From Nitrospira defluvii (lineage in GTDB: Bacteria; Nitrospirota; Nitrospiria; Nitrospirales; Nitrospiraceae), in the NCBI GenBank assembly GCA_016199015.1, contig JACQHN010000297.1, positions 1 through 13,097 on the forward strand: a stretch of DNA of 13,097 bases, in the 5' to 3' direction. Below are positions 6,493-12,343 of the stretch, piece by piece (the stretch's first letter is position 1; every line of letters begins with the position of its first letter). The notes under the pieces were generated by a model. That model searched no databases, was not told where the DNA came from, and saw nothing but the letters and a program-made list of their open reading frames with translations. Both the position numbers and the translations under genes were made by a program.

Positions 6493-7803
6493 ATGACGAT
6501 GCCACGCAAACAACAACGGACGATGATCATGCAATGCTTTCGTCTCATGCTTTCAAGCGGGGTGCTGCGTCCGGCCCATACGGATCCCGGCCTCTTGCCG
6601 CGTCCCTGGACGCCTCCTGCGCCGAAACCGGTTCATGAGGTTCAGGCACAGCCGCAGGGGATTCCCTGGTTTCGTCGAGCCGTCGTCGGGATGCTGGCGT
6701 TCCTGACAATCTCGTTGTTCACTGCGTCGCTGGCCCAGGCCGTTCGCGTCAAGGACGTCGCCACGATCGAAGGCGTTCGTGAAAACCAATTGATCGGGTA
6801 TGGGCTGGTCGTAGGTCTCGATCGCACGGGCGACCAGGTCATCGGTGGACAGTTCACTATTCAGGCCATGATGTCCATGTTGAACAAGATGGGCATCAAC
6901 CTGGTCATCGACCCCATTCAGTTGCTGACTCGCAATATCGCCTCAGTGATGGTGACGGCCAAGCTTCCCCCGTTCGTCAAGCCAGGCATGACGCTCGACG
7001 CCATTGTTTCCTCGATGGCGAATGCGAAGAGTCTTCAGGGCGGCACACTGCTCCTGACGCCGTTGAAGGCTCCCAACCAGCAGGTCTTTGCCGTGGCCCA
7101 GGGGCCCGTCTCAATCGGTGGGTTTCTGGGAGGAACCGGAGGCGCCGGTGGCGCCACGGTCACGAAAAATCATCAGGCTGCCGGAGTCGTTCCCGCGGGC
7201 GCCATCGTCGAAAAAGAATTGGTCGTGGATATCGAGACGTGGGATACAGTCTCCGTTCTGCTGCGACACCCTGATTTCACCACCGCCATTCGAACAGCGG
7301 AAGCGATCGACGGTACGTTTGGAAAGGGAACCGCCGTGCCGGTCAATGCGGGATTGGTCAAGACCACTCTCCCATCAATCTTTCATGGTCGGGTGGTCGA
7401 ATACATTGCGACGATGGAGGGGTTGGACGTGACGGTCGATGTCGCAGCCAAGGTGGTGGTGAACGAGCGCACCGGCACCGTGGTGCTGGGAGAACATGTG
7501 CGCCTCTCCACCTGCGCGATCTCTCACGGCAACCTGACGATTTCGGTCAAGAACACCCTCAATGTGTCTCAGCCTCCCGCACCGCTCATTGGCTCGACTC
7601 AAGGGCAAACCACCGTGACTCCCGACGTACAGACCGAAGTCACTGAGCAGGAATCACGCTTGATCGTGGTGGATCAAACGGTGACGCTGGGAGAGGTCGT
7701 GCGTGCATTGAATGCCGTGGGCGTGACGCCCCGTGATCTGGTAGCCATTCTCTCCGCTCTTCGATCGGCTGGAGCACTTCAAGCTAATCTTGAGATTGTA
7801 TAA
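6493..7803 (+). CDS. flgI: FlgI, flagellar P-ring protein with long N-terminal leader
   Basis: The periplasmic P-ring subunit that surrounds the rod at the peptidoglycan layer; FlgA assists its assembly. The mature part is standard: VRVKDVATIEGVRENQLIGY, then GLVVGLDRTGDQ, LLTRNIASVMVTAKLPPF, TLLLTPLKAPNQQVFAVAQG and the C-terminal VTLGEVVRALNAVGVTPRDL. The start at ATG 6493 has AGGAG (6483-6487) five bases upstream and gives 436 aa, compared with about 365 in E. coli. The extra length is an N-terminal region of some 55-60 residues, basic and then proline-rich (PRPWTPPAPKP), placed ahead of an ordinary signal segment (RRAVVGMLAFLTISLFTA) that ends at AQA, residue 83. No start codon closer to the signal keeps its basic residues. 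The frame is also open upstream to 6313, overlapping flgH; I treat that as spurious. Confidence 0.93.
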   Translation: MTMPRKQQRTMIMQCFRLMLSSGVLRPAHTDPGLLPRPWTPPAPKPVHEVQAQPQGIPWFRRAVVGMLAFLTISLFTASLAQAVRVKDVATIEGVRENQLIGYGLVVGLDRTGDQVIGGQFTIQAMMSMLNKMGINLVIDPIQLLTRNIASVMVTAKLPPFVKPGMTLDAIVSSMANAKSLQGGTLLLTPLKAPNQQVFAVAQGPVSIGGFLGGTGGAGGATVTKNHQAAGVVPAGAIVEKELVVDIETWDTVSVLLRHPDFTTAIRTAEAIDGTFGKGTAVPVNAGLVKTTLPSIFHGRVVEYIATMEGLDVTVDVAAKVVVNERTGTVVLGEHVRLSTCAISHGNLTISVKNTLNVSQPPAPLIGSTQGQTTVTPDVQTEVTEQESRLIVVDQTVTLGEVVRALNAVGVTPRDLVAILSALRSAGALQANLEIV

Positions 7804-7821
7804 GGAAGGTCTTGGGAATTT

Positions 7822-8151
7822 ATGGAAATTAAAAATCTCCTTGCTGGTCAAGTCGACTTGGCACAGATGACCGTCTCCCAGCCCTTTGGCCTGCACGGCT
7901 TGGTGGAGCACATACAGGCAGGGGAGAAGACCCGCGCCGAGCTTCATAAGGCCGGGCAAGAGTTTGAATCATATTTTATCTCCTATCTTATTAAGAACAT
8001 GCGGGAAACTGTTCCCAAAGGCTTGTTTGACCGGAAGGGGGAGCAGGTCTGGTATTCCTTTTATGATCAAGAAATTGCCAGGTTGGCGACGCAAGCCGGG
8101 GGAATCGGCATCACGGCGTTTGTGGATGCCTATACAGAAAAAAACCGCTGA
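7822..8151 (+). CDS. flgJ: FlgJ-type rod-binding protein, no muramidase domain
   Basis: A rod cap/scaffold protein that helps the rod assemble in the periplasm. This 109-aa protein corresponds only to the N-terminal rod-binding domain of gammaproteobacterial FlgJ (about 313 aa). The family core is KAGQEFESYFISYLIKNMRE (43-62), continuing with TVPKGLFDRKGEQVWYSFYD and a final QAGGIGITAFVDAY. The C-terminal peptidoglycan hydrolase domain is absent, as in many bacteria where a separate enzyme opens the wall; no such enzyme is encoded nearby. It is the last gene of the flgF operon (18 bp after flgI). The ribosome site is AAGGAAGG or the nearer GGGAA before the ATG. It precedes a sigma-28-type promoter in the next gap. 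Confidence 0.9.
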   Translation: MEIKNLLAGQVDLAQMTVSQPFGLHGLVEHIQAGEKTRAELHKAGQEFESYFISYLIKNMRETVPKGLFDRKGEQVWYSFYDQEIARLATQAGGIGITAFVDAYTEKNR

Positions 8152-8167
8152 CCTCCTTGCGTTCTCC

Positions 8168-8195
8168 TAAAGTTCCCCGGCAATCCCGCCGATAT
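8168..8195 (+). promoter_or_regulatory. Sigma-28 (FliA)-type promoter for flgM-flgN-flgK-flgL
   Basis: TAAAGTTC (8168-8175), 12 bp, GCCGATAT (8188-8195), differing from the consensus TAAAGTTT/GCCGATAA at one base in each box. This is the best FliA site in the window. It lies in the 106-bp gap between flgJ and flgM, and transcription should start near 8202. It lets flgM and the hook-filament junction genes be made late, and gives FlgM a negative loop on FliA. Confidence 0.85.
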
Positions 8196-8202
8196 AGTCC
8201 TC

Positions 8203-8257
8203 GACTAGGGGAAAGGCCCCTTAGGGGATGCCCGGGAATTGGGGAGGAGGAGCAGCC
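8203..8257 (+). promoter_or_regulatory. G-rich flgM leader with alternative hairpins and six GGA motifs
   Basis: The predicted flgM 5' leader carries G-runs at 8208-8211, 8224-8227, 8234-8236 and 8241-8244, followed by GGAGGAG. Hairpin AGGGG 8207-8211 / CCCCT 8217-8221 competes with CCCC 8217-8220 / GGGG 8224-8227. GGA trinucleotides occur at 8210, 8226, 8235, 8243, 8246 and 8249; the last three form the ribosome site. Multiple GGA motifs including one at the ribosome site are the pattern of CsrA-bound leaders. A G-quadruplex is also possible. The motifs are seen; the regulation is inferred. Confidence 0.45.
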
Positions 8258-8563
8258 ATGGAGATCTCACAGAACGGCCGGCCCGCAGATCTCGCAAAAA
8301 TCCTGTTGGGAGTCCACGAAACCGAACGGACCCACAGCAAGAAGACGGCATCTCAGAATGCCGGGACCCAAGACCGTGTACAAATTTCTGAACAGGCCAA
8401 AGAGCTGCAGCGCCTCAGGGCGGCGGCTGAACAGCCAAATGCGGGGCGTGATGCCAAGGTCGATCATATTCGCCAGTCGCTCGAAGGCGGAACCTACAGG
8501 GTGGACGGCAAGCAGGTTGCGGACGCCATCATCCGTAGCGTTCTGACTGACTCGGTCCTGTAG
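8258..8563 (+). CDS. flgM: FlgM, anti-sigma-28 factor
   Basis: Binds FliA and blocks late flagellar transcription until it is exported through the completed hook-basal body. It is 101 aa from ATG 8258, which follows a strong ribosome site GGGGAGGAGGAG (8241-8252) at 5 nt. The frame opens earlier, at 8228, but that would translate the ribosome site. The N-terminal half is polar and probably disordered, as in the family. The FliA-binding C-terminal half is clear: DRVQISEQAKELQRLRAA (39-56) and DAKVDHIRQSLEGGTYRVDG (65-84), then KQVADAIIRSVL. It is the first gene behind the sigma-28-type promoter and is followed by its usual partners flgN, flgK and flgL. Confidence 0.95.
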   Translation: MEISQNGRPADLAKILLGVHETERTHSKKTASQNAGTQDRVQISEQAKELQRLRAAAEQPNAGRDAKVDHIRQSLEGGTYRVDGKQVADAIIRSVLTDSVL

Positions 8564-8602
8564 ACGTCTCCCGCGCGGCTCGAACCAACGCTCACGCAAC
8601 CT

Positions 8603-8630
8603 GAAGATTTCGTAACAATCCTGCCGATGA
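8603..8630 (+). promoter_or_regulatory. Weak sigma-28-like site in front of flgN
   Basis: GAAGATTT (8603-8610), 12 bp, GCCGATGA (8623-8630). The segment CAATCCTGCCGATGA resembles CAATCCCGCCGATAT of the flgM promoter (12 of 15 positions). It would start transcription at about the flgN GTG, so any transcript would be nearly leaderless. It may be a degenerate copy or chance. Confidence 0.25.
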
Positions 8631-8639
8631 GGGGACCTG

Positions 8640-9089
8640 GTGCCGACCGTACAGCAGCCCTTGCCCACAGAATCTGACCAGCTCCTCCGTCGCATGCTCG
8701 ACAAAATCGTCGCGTTTCAGGCGTTGCTCATGGAGGAGCAACAAGCCATTCGCTCGCTTTCGTTTGGACAATTCACCACGGTGACGATGCGCAAATCTCA
8801 ACTCTTAGATGAGATTCGAGGCCTGGAACAACAACGTCGGACCATCCTGTCCGATTCAAGGGATCAGAAATTCCTCCCGGCATCGCAGCAGCAGGAAGCC
8901 GAGCTCGCCGTGGCCATTGGACAGACCGATCGGCTGAACCGGTTGAACGGGACGCTCATCGGTCAATCTCTCGAATTCTTGGAGGGTACGTTGCGGCTCT
9001 GGCAACGCTCACCGGAGTCGGCGGCACTGTACTCGTCCTCCGGCGCCCATGTTCGGGACACGACGCACAGGGTGAGAACCACAGGATAA
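8640..9089 (+). CDS. flgN: FlgN, export chaperone for FlgK and FlgL
   Basis: A cytoplasmic type III export chaperone that binds the C-terminal helices of the hook-filament junction proteins FlgK and FlgL. It is 149 aa from a GTG start (ribosome site GAGGGG close upstream), the usual FlgN size. The sequence is almost all helical and rich in Gln, Leu and Arg, with the family-like stretch LLMEEQQAIRSLSFGQFTTV and MRKSQLLDEIRGLEQQR, then a second long helix and a flexible tail. Sequence conservation in this family is low, so the assignment leans on size, helical pattern and position between flgM and flgK. An in-frame ATG lies at 8694, which would remove 18 residues. The stop is 11 bp before flgK. 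Confidence 0.82.
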   Translation: MPTVQQPLPTESDQLLRRMLDKIVAFQALLMEEQQAIRSLSFGQFTTVTMRKSQLLDEIRGLEQQRRTILSDSRDQKFLPASQQQEAELAVAIGQTDRLNRLNGTLIGQSLEFLEGTLRLWQRSPESAALYSSSGAHVRDTTHRVRTTG

Positions 9090-9100
9090 CGGGTGATCGT

Positions 9101-10495
9101 ATGTCTGGACTCAATGGTTTGTTCGGCATCGGTTCCAATGCGTTGGCCACGTTCCAACGTGCGTTGGCCGTGACCGGTCAAAATATTTCGAACGTCAACA
9201 CGCCGGGCTACTCTCGCCAGGAAATTATCCTCAACGAAACCCTGCCGGAAAACGGACGGCCGGGCCAGATTGGAACCGGTGTCGAAGCGTCTGAGGTTCG
9301 GCGCTCCGTCGATACGTTCGTTGAACAACAATTGTTGAGTTCGAACGAACGGCTGGGTCAGTTCGGGGCATCACAGAAAGCCCTCTCGCAAATTGAACCA
9401 GTCTTTGCGGACTCGAACGATCAGGGCATTGCCGCAGGACTCAACGAGTTCTTCAAGGCCTGGCAAGATGTGGGGACCAATCCCGCTGACCTGACGAGTC
9501 GAACCGTGCTGCTGTCCAAAGCCGATGTGGTTGCCAAACGGCTCAATCAGGCTGCCACTCAGCTGTCGTCTCAACGATCGTCGTTAGACGGCCAGATTCA
9601 GAGCGGCATCAACGATATCAACACGCTTGCCAACCAGATTGCCGATCTTAATAGCCAGATCAAGCTCGTGGAAGTCAGCGGTCAGCAGGCCAATGACTTG
9701 CGCGACCAGCGCGGTCGGTTTCTGAATGATCTCGGTACATTGATCGACGTCTTGTCCATCGAAGACGCCACAGGACAAGTCATGGTCTTCGTCGGAGTCG
9801 GGCAGGTACTGGTGGCTCAGCAGACGGCCTTCCAACTGGCCGGCGTCGCCGATGCCGGTAACGGCGGTCTTCTAGACGTGCGGTACGATAGCGGGAGCGG
9901 ACCCAATACGGATCTCACGTCGGTCATCAGCAGTGGTCGTCTCAAAGGCTTGATCGACGCGCGTGACTCGACAGCGGCCGGCCTGCAGAGCTCTCTCAAT
10001 ACCCTGGCGTCACAACTCGTCTCGCAGGTGAACACCCAGCATGGGGCGGGATACGGCCTGGATGGATCGACGACCCAGGACTTCTTTACGGCGAGCGGAA
10101 GTACGGCTGCCACGATCAGTGTGGCCTTGACCGACCGACGACAGATCGCGGCGTCTTCCACTGCCGCGGGCGTCCCTGGGAATAACGTCAACGCCTTGGC
10201 CCTGGCCAACCTGCAAACGACCGCCGTGTCAGGATTGGGCAATACGACATTTCAAGGGTACTACAGCGCCATGGCTGGTAGCTTCGGAGCGACCCTTCAG
10301 GGAGCCACGCGCGATCTCCAAGGGCAGGAGATCTTTCACGATCAATTGCAGGCCCATCGCGCGGAAGTGTCGGGGGTGTCGATGGATGAGGAGTTGATTA
10401 ATCTTCTGAAATATCAGCGCGCGTTTCAGGCGGCCTCGAAGCTGATTACCACCAGCGATGAGATGTTGCAAACGATTCTGATGCTGAAACGGTAA
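9101..10495 (+). CDS. flgK: FlgK (HAP1), hook-filament junction protein
   Basis: The first of two junction proteins that join the hook to the filament, exported with FlgN's help. It is 464 aa, shorter than Salmonella FlgK (about 550) because the exposed middle domain is reduced, as in many phyla. The conserved N-terminus is LFGIGSNALATFQRALAVTG followed by QNISNVNTPGYSRQE. The next conserved block is QGIAAGLNEFFKAWQDVGTN with PADLTSRTVLLSKA. The region NDLRDQRGRFLNDLGTLIDV (about 205-224) is also typical. The C-terminal axial helix is SMDEELINLLKYQRAFQAAS, then KLITTSDEMLQTILMLKR. The ATG at 9101 has only a weak ribosome site (GGGTGAT), perhaps relying on coupling to flgN. Confidence 0.97.
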   Translation: MSGLNGLFGIGSNALATFQRALAVTGQNISNVNTPGYSRQEIILNETLPENGRPGQIGTGVEASEVRRSVDTFVEQQLLSSNERLGQFGASQKALSQIEPVFADSNDQGIAAGLNEFFKAWQDVGTNPADLTSRTVLLSKADVVAKRLNQAATQLSSQRSSLDGQIQSGINDINTLANQIADLNSQIKLVEVSGQQANDLRDQRGRFLNDLGTLIDVLSIEDATGQVMVFVGVGQVLVAQQTAFQLAGVADAGNGGLLDVRYDSGSGPNTDLTSVISSGRLKGLIDARDSTAAGLQSSLNTLASQLVSQVNTQHGAGYGLDGSTTQDFFTASGSTAATISVALTDRRQIAASSTAAGVPGNNVNALALANLQTTAVSGLGNTTFQGYYSAMAGSFGATLQGATRDLQGQEIFHDQLQAHRAEVSGVSMDEELINLLKYQRAFQAASKLITTSDEMLQTILMLKR

Positions 10496-10508
10496 CGAAC
10501 CCATTACC

Positions 10509-10517
10509 TACAGGGAG
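10509..10517 (+). promoter_or_regulatory. flgL ribosome site that matches the CsrA-binding core
   Basis: TACAGGGAG at 10509-10517 supplies the flgL ribosome site, 8 nt before the ATG. It contains UACAGGGA, an exact match to the UACARGGA core of the SELEX-derived CsrA consensus from E. coli. CsrA binding here would block flgL translation. Ribosome sites often contain AGGA by chance, but the UAC prefix is extra. Confidence 0.4.
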
Positions 10518-10525
10518 CAGAGACC

Positions 10526-11416
10526 ATGAGAGTGGCCGATCAACAAATCTACGGAACGCTGCTTGGCAACCTCCAACGCTCTCGTTCACAAATCCTGACG
10601 GCACAAGAACAGATCTCCAGTCAGAAAAAGGTTGAGAATCCCTCGGACGACCCGAGTGCGTTCGGACAGATTGTGCTCGATAAATCGGCGCTCTCTCAGA
10701 CGACACAATGGATTCGGAACATTAATTTCGGCACGGCCAGGGTCGATGCGGCCGATCAGGCCCTGGGGCAGACACAAAACCTGATTACGCGGATCCGTGA
10801 GTTGACGATTCAAGCCGCCAGCGACACGACTTCAGCCGAAGGACGTAGCACGATCGCCAAGGAAGTGCGTCAGCTTCAGCGCCAGCTTGTCCAATTGGGG
10901 AATACGGAAGTGGCCGGACAGGCGGTCTTCGCCGGGACCAAAACCGATGTGACCCCCTTCACAATTACGTCCGGCGATACGGTGGCCTATCAAGGCAACA
11001 GCGAAACCCAGTCGATTTCGGTCAGTGAAAATCAAACCGTACAAATCCTCGTACCGGGAAGCAGCATCTTTACCGGATCGAGCACCAATGTGTTTAATTC
11101 TCTGCGCGATCTCTTAACAGCCCTGGAGGGCAACGATCGCAACGGCATTCAAGCCGGACTCGGCAATCTCGACCTGGCGACCGCGCAGGTCAGCGACGCG
11201 CAGGGCACGATCGGAGCATTGGCCAACCGACTACAAGTGACGCACGACGCCTTGGATACGGCTACCCTGACCATTTCAAAATCCATATCCGACAACCAGG
11301 ATGCTGATCTTGCCACGGCGATCACCCAGCTCCGCCTGCAAGAAGTTGCAGTGGATGCCGCCAGTCAGGCGTTTAGCAGAATTTTCGACACATCCTTGCT
11401 CAACTATCTCCGCTAA
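10526..11416 (+). CDS. flgL: FlgL (HAP3), hook-filament junction protein
   Basis: The second junction protein, between FlgK and the filament; 296 aa, close to the usual 300. The flagellin-like N-terminal helix includes LQRSRSQILTAQEQISSQKK and the hallmark NPSDDPSAFGQIVL (38-51). A long conserved helix follows with LITRIRELTIQAASDTTSAE and VRQLQRQLVQLGNTEVAGQA. The C-terminal flagellin-like helix is LRLQEVAVDAASQAFSRIFD, then TSLLNYLR. The central part is a short variable domain rich in Thr and Ser. It is the last gene of the flgM operon, and csrA follows after a 73-bp gap with its own promoter. Confidence 0.96.
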   Translation: MRVADQQIYGTLLGNLQRSRSQILTAQEQISSQKKVENPSDDPSAFGQIVLDKSALSQTTQWIRNINFGTARVDAADQALGQTQNLITRIRELTIQAASDTTSAEGRSTIAKEVRQLQRQLVQLGNTEVAGQAVFAGTKTDVTPFTITSGDTVAYQGNSETQSISVSENQTVQILVPGSSIFTGSSTNVFNSLRDLLTALEGNDRNGIQAGLGNLDLATAQVSDAQGTIGALANRLQVTHDALDTATLTISKSISDNQDADLATAITQLRLQEVAVDAASQAFSRIFDTSLLNYLR

Positions 11417-11423
11417 CCCACTC

Positions 11424-11451
11424 TCAAGTTCAATTTCATCTGAACCGATAA
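11424..11451 (+). promoter_or_regulatory. Sigma-28 (FliA)-type promoter for csrA-fliW
   Basis: TCAAGTTC (11424-11431), 12 bp, ACCGATAA (11444-11451). The -10 has one mismatch and the -35 has two. Spacing is identical to the flgM and GGDEF-gene sites. The predicted start near 11458 leaves a leader of about 32 nt. Readthrough from flgL is also possible, since no terminator separates them. Confidence 0.75.
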
Positions 11452-11489
11452 AGCCATGTACTCGTATCCACACGCCAAGGAAGGCTTAC

Positions 11490-11735
11490 ATGCTGGTGTT
11501 ATCCCGACGTCGAGGAGAAGGCGTCACCATCGGTCCCGATGTCCGCATTGTGGTGCTCGGCATTAAAGGCGGACAGGTGAGGCTCGGAATCGAGGCGCCG
11601 CCCAATGTGGAGGTGCATCGAGACGAGGTCCACGCGAGGATTCAAGAAGAAAATCGGATGGCGGCAGGACCGGGCGTCATTCCGCTCGAAGCCTTCCGGC
11701 AATTGTCGAATAAAACTGGGCGCCGTGGAGTCTGA
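11490..11735 (+). CDS. csrA: CsrA, translational regulator with C-terminal extension
   Basis: A dimeric RNA-binding protein that represses or stabilises mRNAs by binding GGA motifs near ribosome sites; in flagellated bacteria with FliW it commonly represses flagellin translation. It is 81 aa: the CsrA fold from MLVLSRRRGEGVTIG through VLGIKGGQVRLGIEAP to NVEVHRDEVHARIQEE. The RNA-contacting positions are intact (Leu4, Arg6-Arg7, and Val42/Arg44 of EVHRDE). A tail of about 24 residues after position 57 exceeds the 61-aa E. coli protein. Extended C-termini are typical of CsrA proteins that are antagonised by FliW, which is encoded next. The ribosome site AAGGAAGG (11477-11484) lies within GCCAAGGAAGG, which itself contains a CsrA-type CAAGGA, so autoregulation is possible. 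Confidence 0.97.
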   Translation: MLVLSRRRGEGVTIGPDVRIVVLGIKGGQVRLGIEAPPNVEVHRDEVHARIQEENRMAAGPGVIPLEAFRQLSNKTGRRGV

Positions 11736-11744
11736 GGTGAAGGC

Positions 11745-12221
11745 ATGAAGGGTGAGTCGACGAGGTTCGGGACGTTCGAGGTACAAGATGACACCGTGTT
11801 GGTGTTTCCGTCGGGCATCCTTGGGTTTCCGGAATGGACCAAGTACGTGCTGCTCGATCACGACACGGATGCACCGTTCAAATGGCTGCAGTGCATGGAA
11901 GAGCCCCAATTGGCGTTCGTCGTTCTGGACCCCGCTTTCTTCAAGCCTGATTACCAAATCCAAGTTCCCTTGGATGCCTTGATTGAAATCCAGAAGCAGG
12001 ACAGCGACGAGCTGTCCGTCGTCACGGTCCTGACCATTCCTTCACATGATCCCAGCGCGGTGACAGCCAACCTACGCGGCCCGCTGGTTATGAACCACCG
12101 TACCAGACTCTGCAAGCAGCTGGTGCTTTCCGAAGATCTGCCGACCCGCTATCCACTCTTTGTGGGTGCCACCGCTCAACGCCCCTCGAACGACCTCCCG
12201 CTTCAGGCATCAGCCCGTTGA
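11745..12221 (+). CDS. fliW: FliW, flagellar assembly factor and CsrA antagonist
   Basis: Binds CsrA allosterically and releases flagellin translation; it also binds flagellin, so a free flagellin pool titrates FliW and restores CsrA repression (the partner-switch described in Bacillus). It is 158 aa, typical of the family. Signature blocks are STRFGTFEVQDDTVLVFPSG with ILGFP (5-29), WLQCMEEPQLAFVVLDP (47-63) and TANLRGPLVMNHRTR (107-121). The ATG is 9 bp after the csrA stop, with GAGGTGAAGG as ribosome site overlapping that stop, so the two are cotranscribed and probably made in fixed ratio. Flagellin itself (fliC/hag) is not in this window. Confidence 0.96.
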   Translation: MKGESTRFGTFEVQDDTVLVFPSGILGFPEWTKYVLLDHDTDAPFKWLQCMEEPQLAFVVLDPAFFKPDYQIQVPLDALIEIQKQDSDELSVVTVLTIPSHDPSAVTANLRGPLVMNHRTRLCKQLVLSEDLPTRYPLFVGATAQRPSNDLPLQASAR

Positions 12222-12343
12222 GTCATTCTTAGCCCACAAAATTCATGAAGGTTTCGACAGCACTCGCTCCTGCGTGCGCCGCGAAACTGCATCAAGGGTC
12301 CGGTGCAGTCTTGCACAGAGTGAGAGGGCGTACTGAGGCGGGG
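12222..12343. other. Convergent gap between fliW and the REC-Hpt gene
   Basis: This gap is 122 bp, with both flanking genes pointing into it. It holds two mutually exclusive hairpins: ACTGCA paired with TGCAGT across about 12284-12310, and GTGCA 12303-12307 / TGCAC 12312-12316. Neither has a T-run, so no intrinsic terminator is evident for either gene. No gene or promoter is supportable here. Confidence 0.3.
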
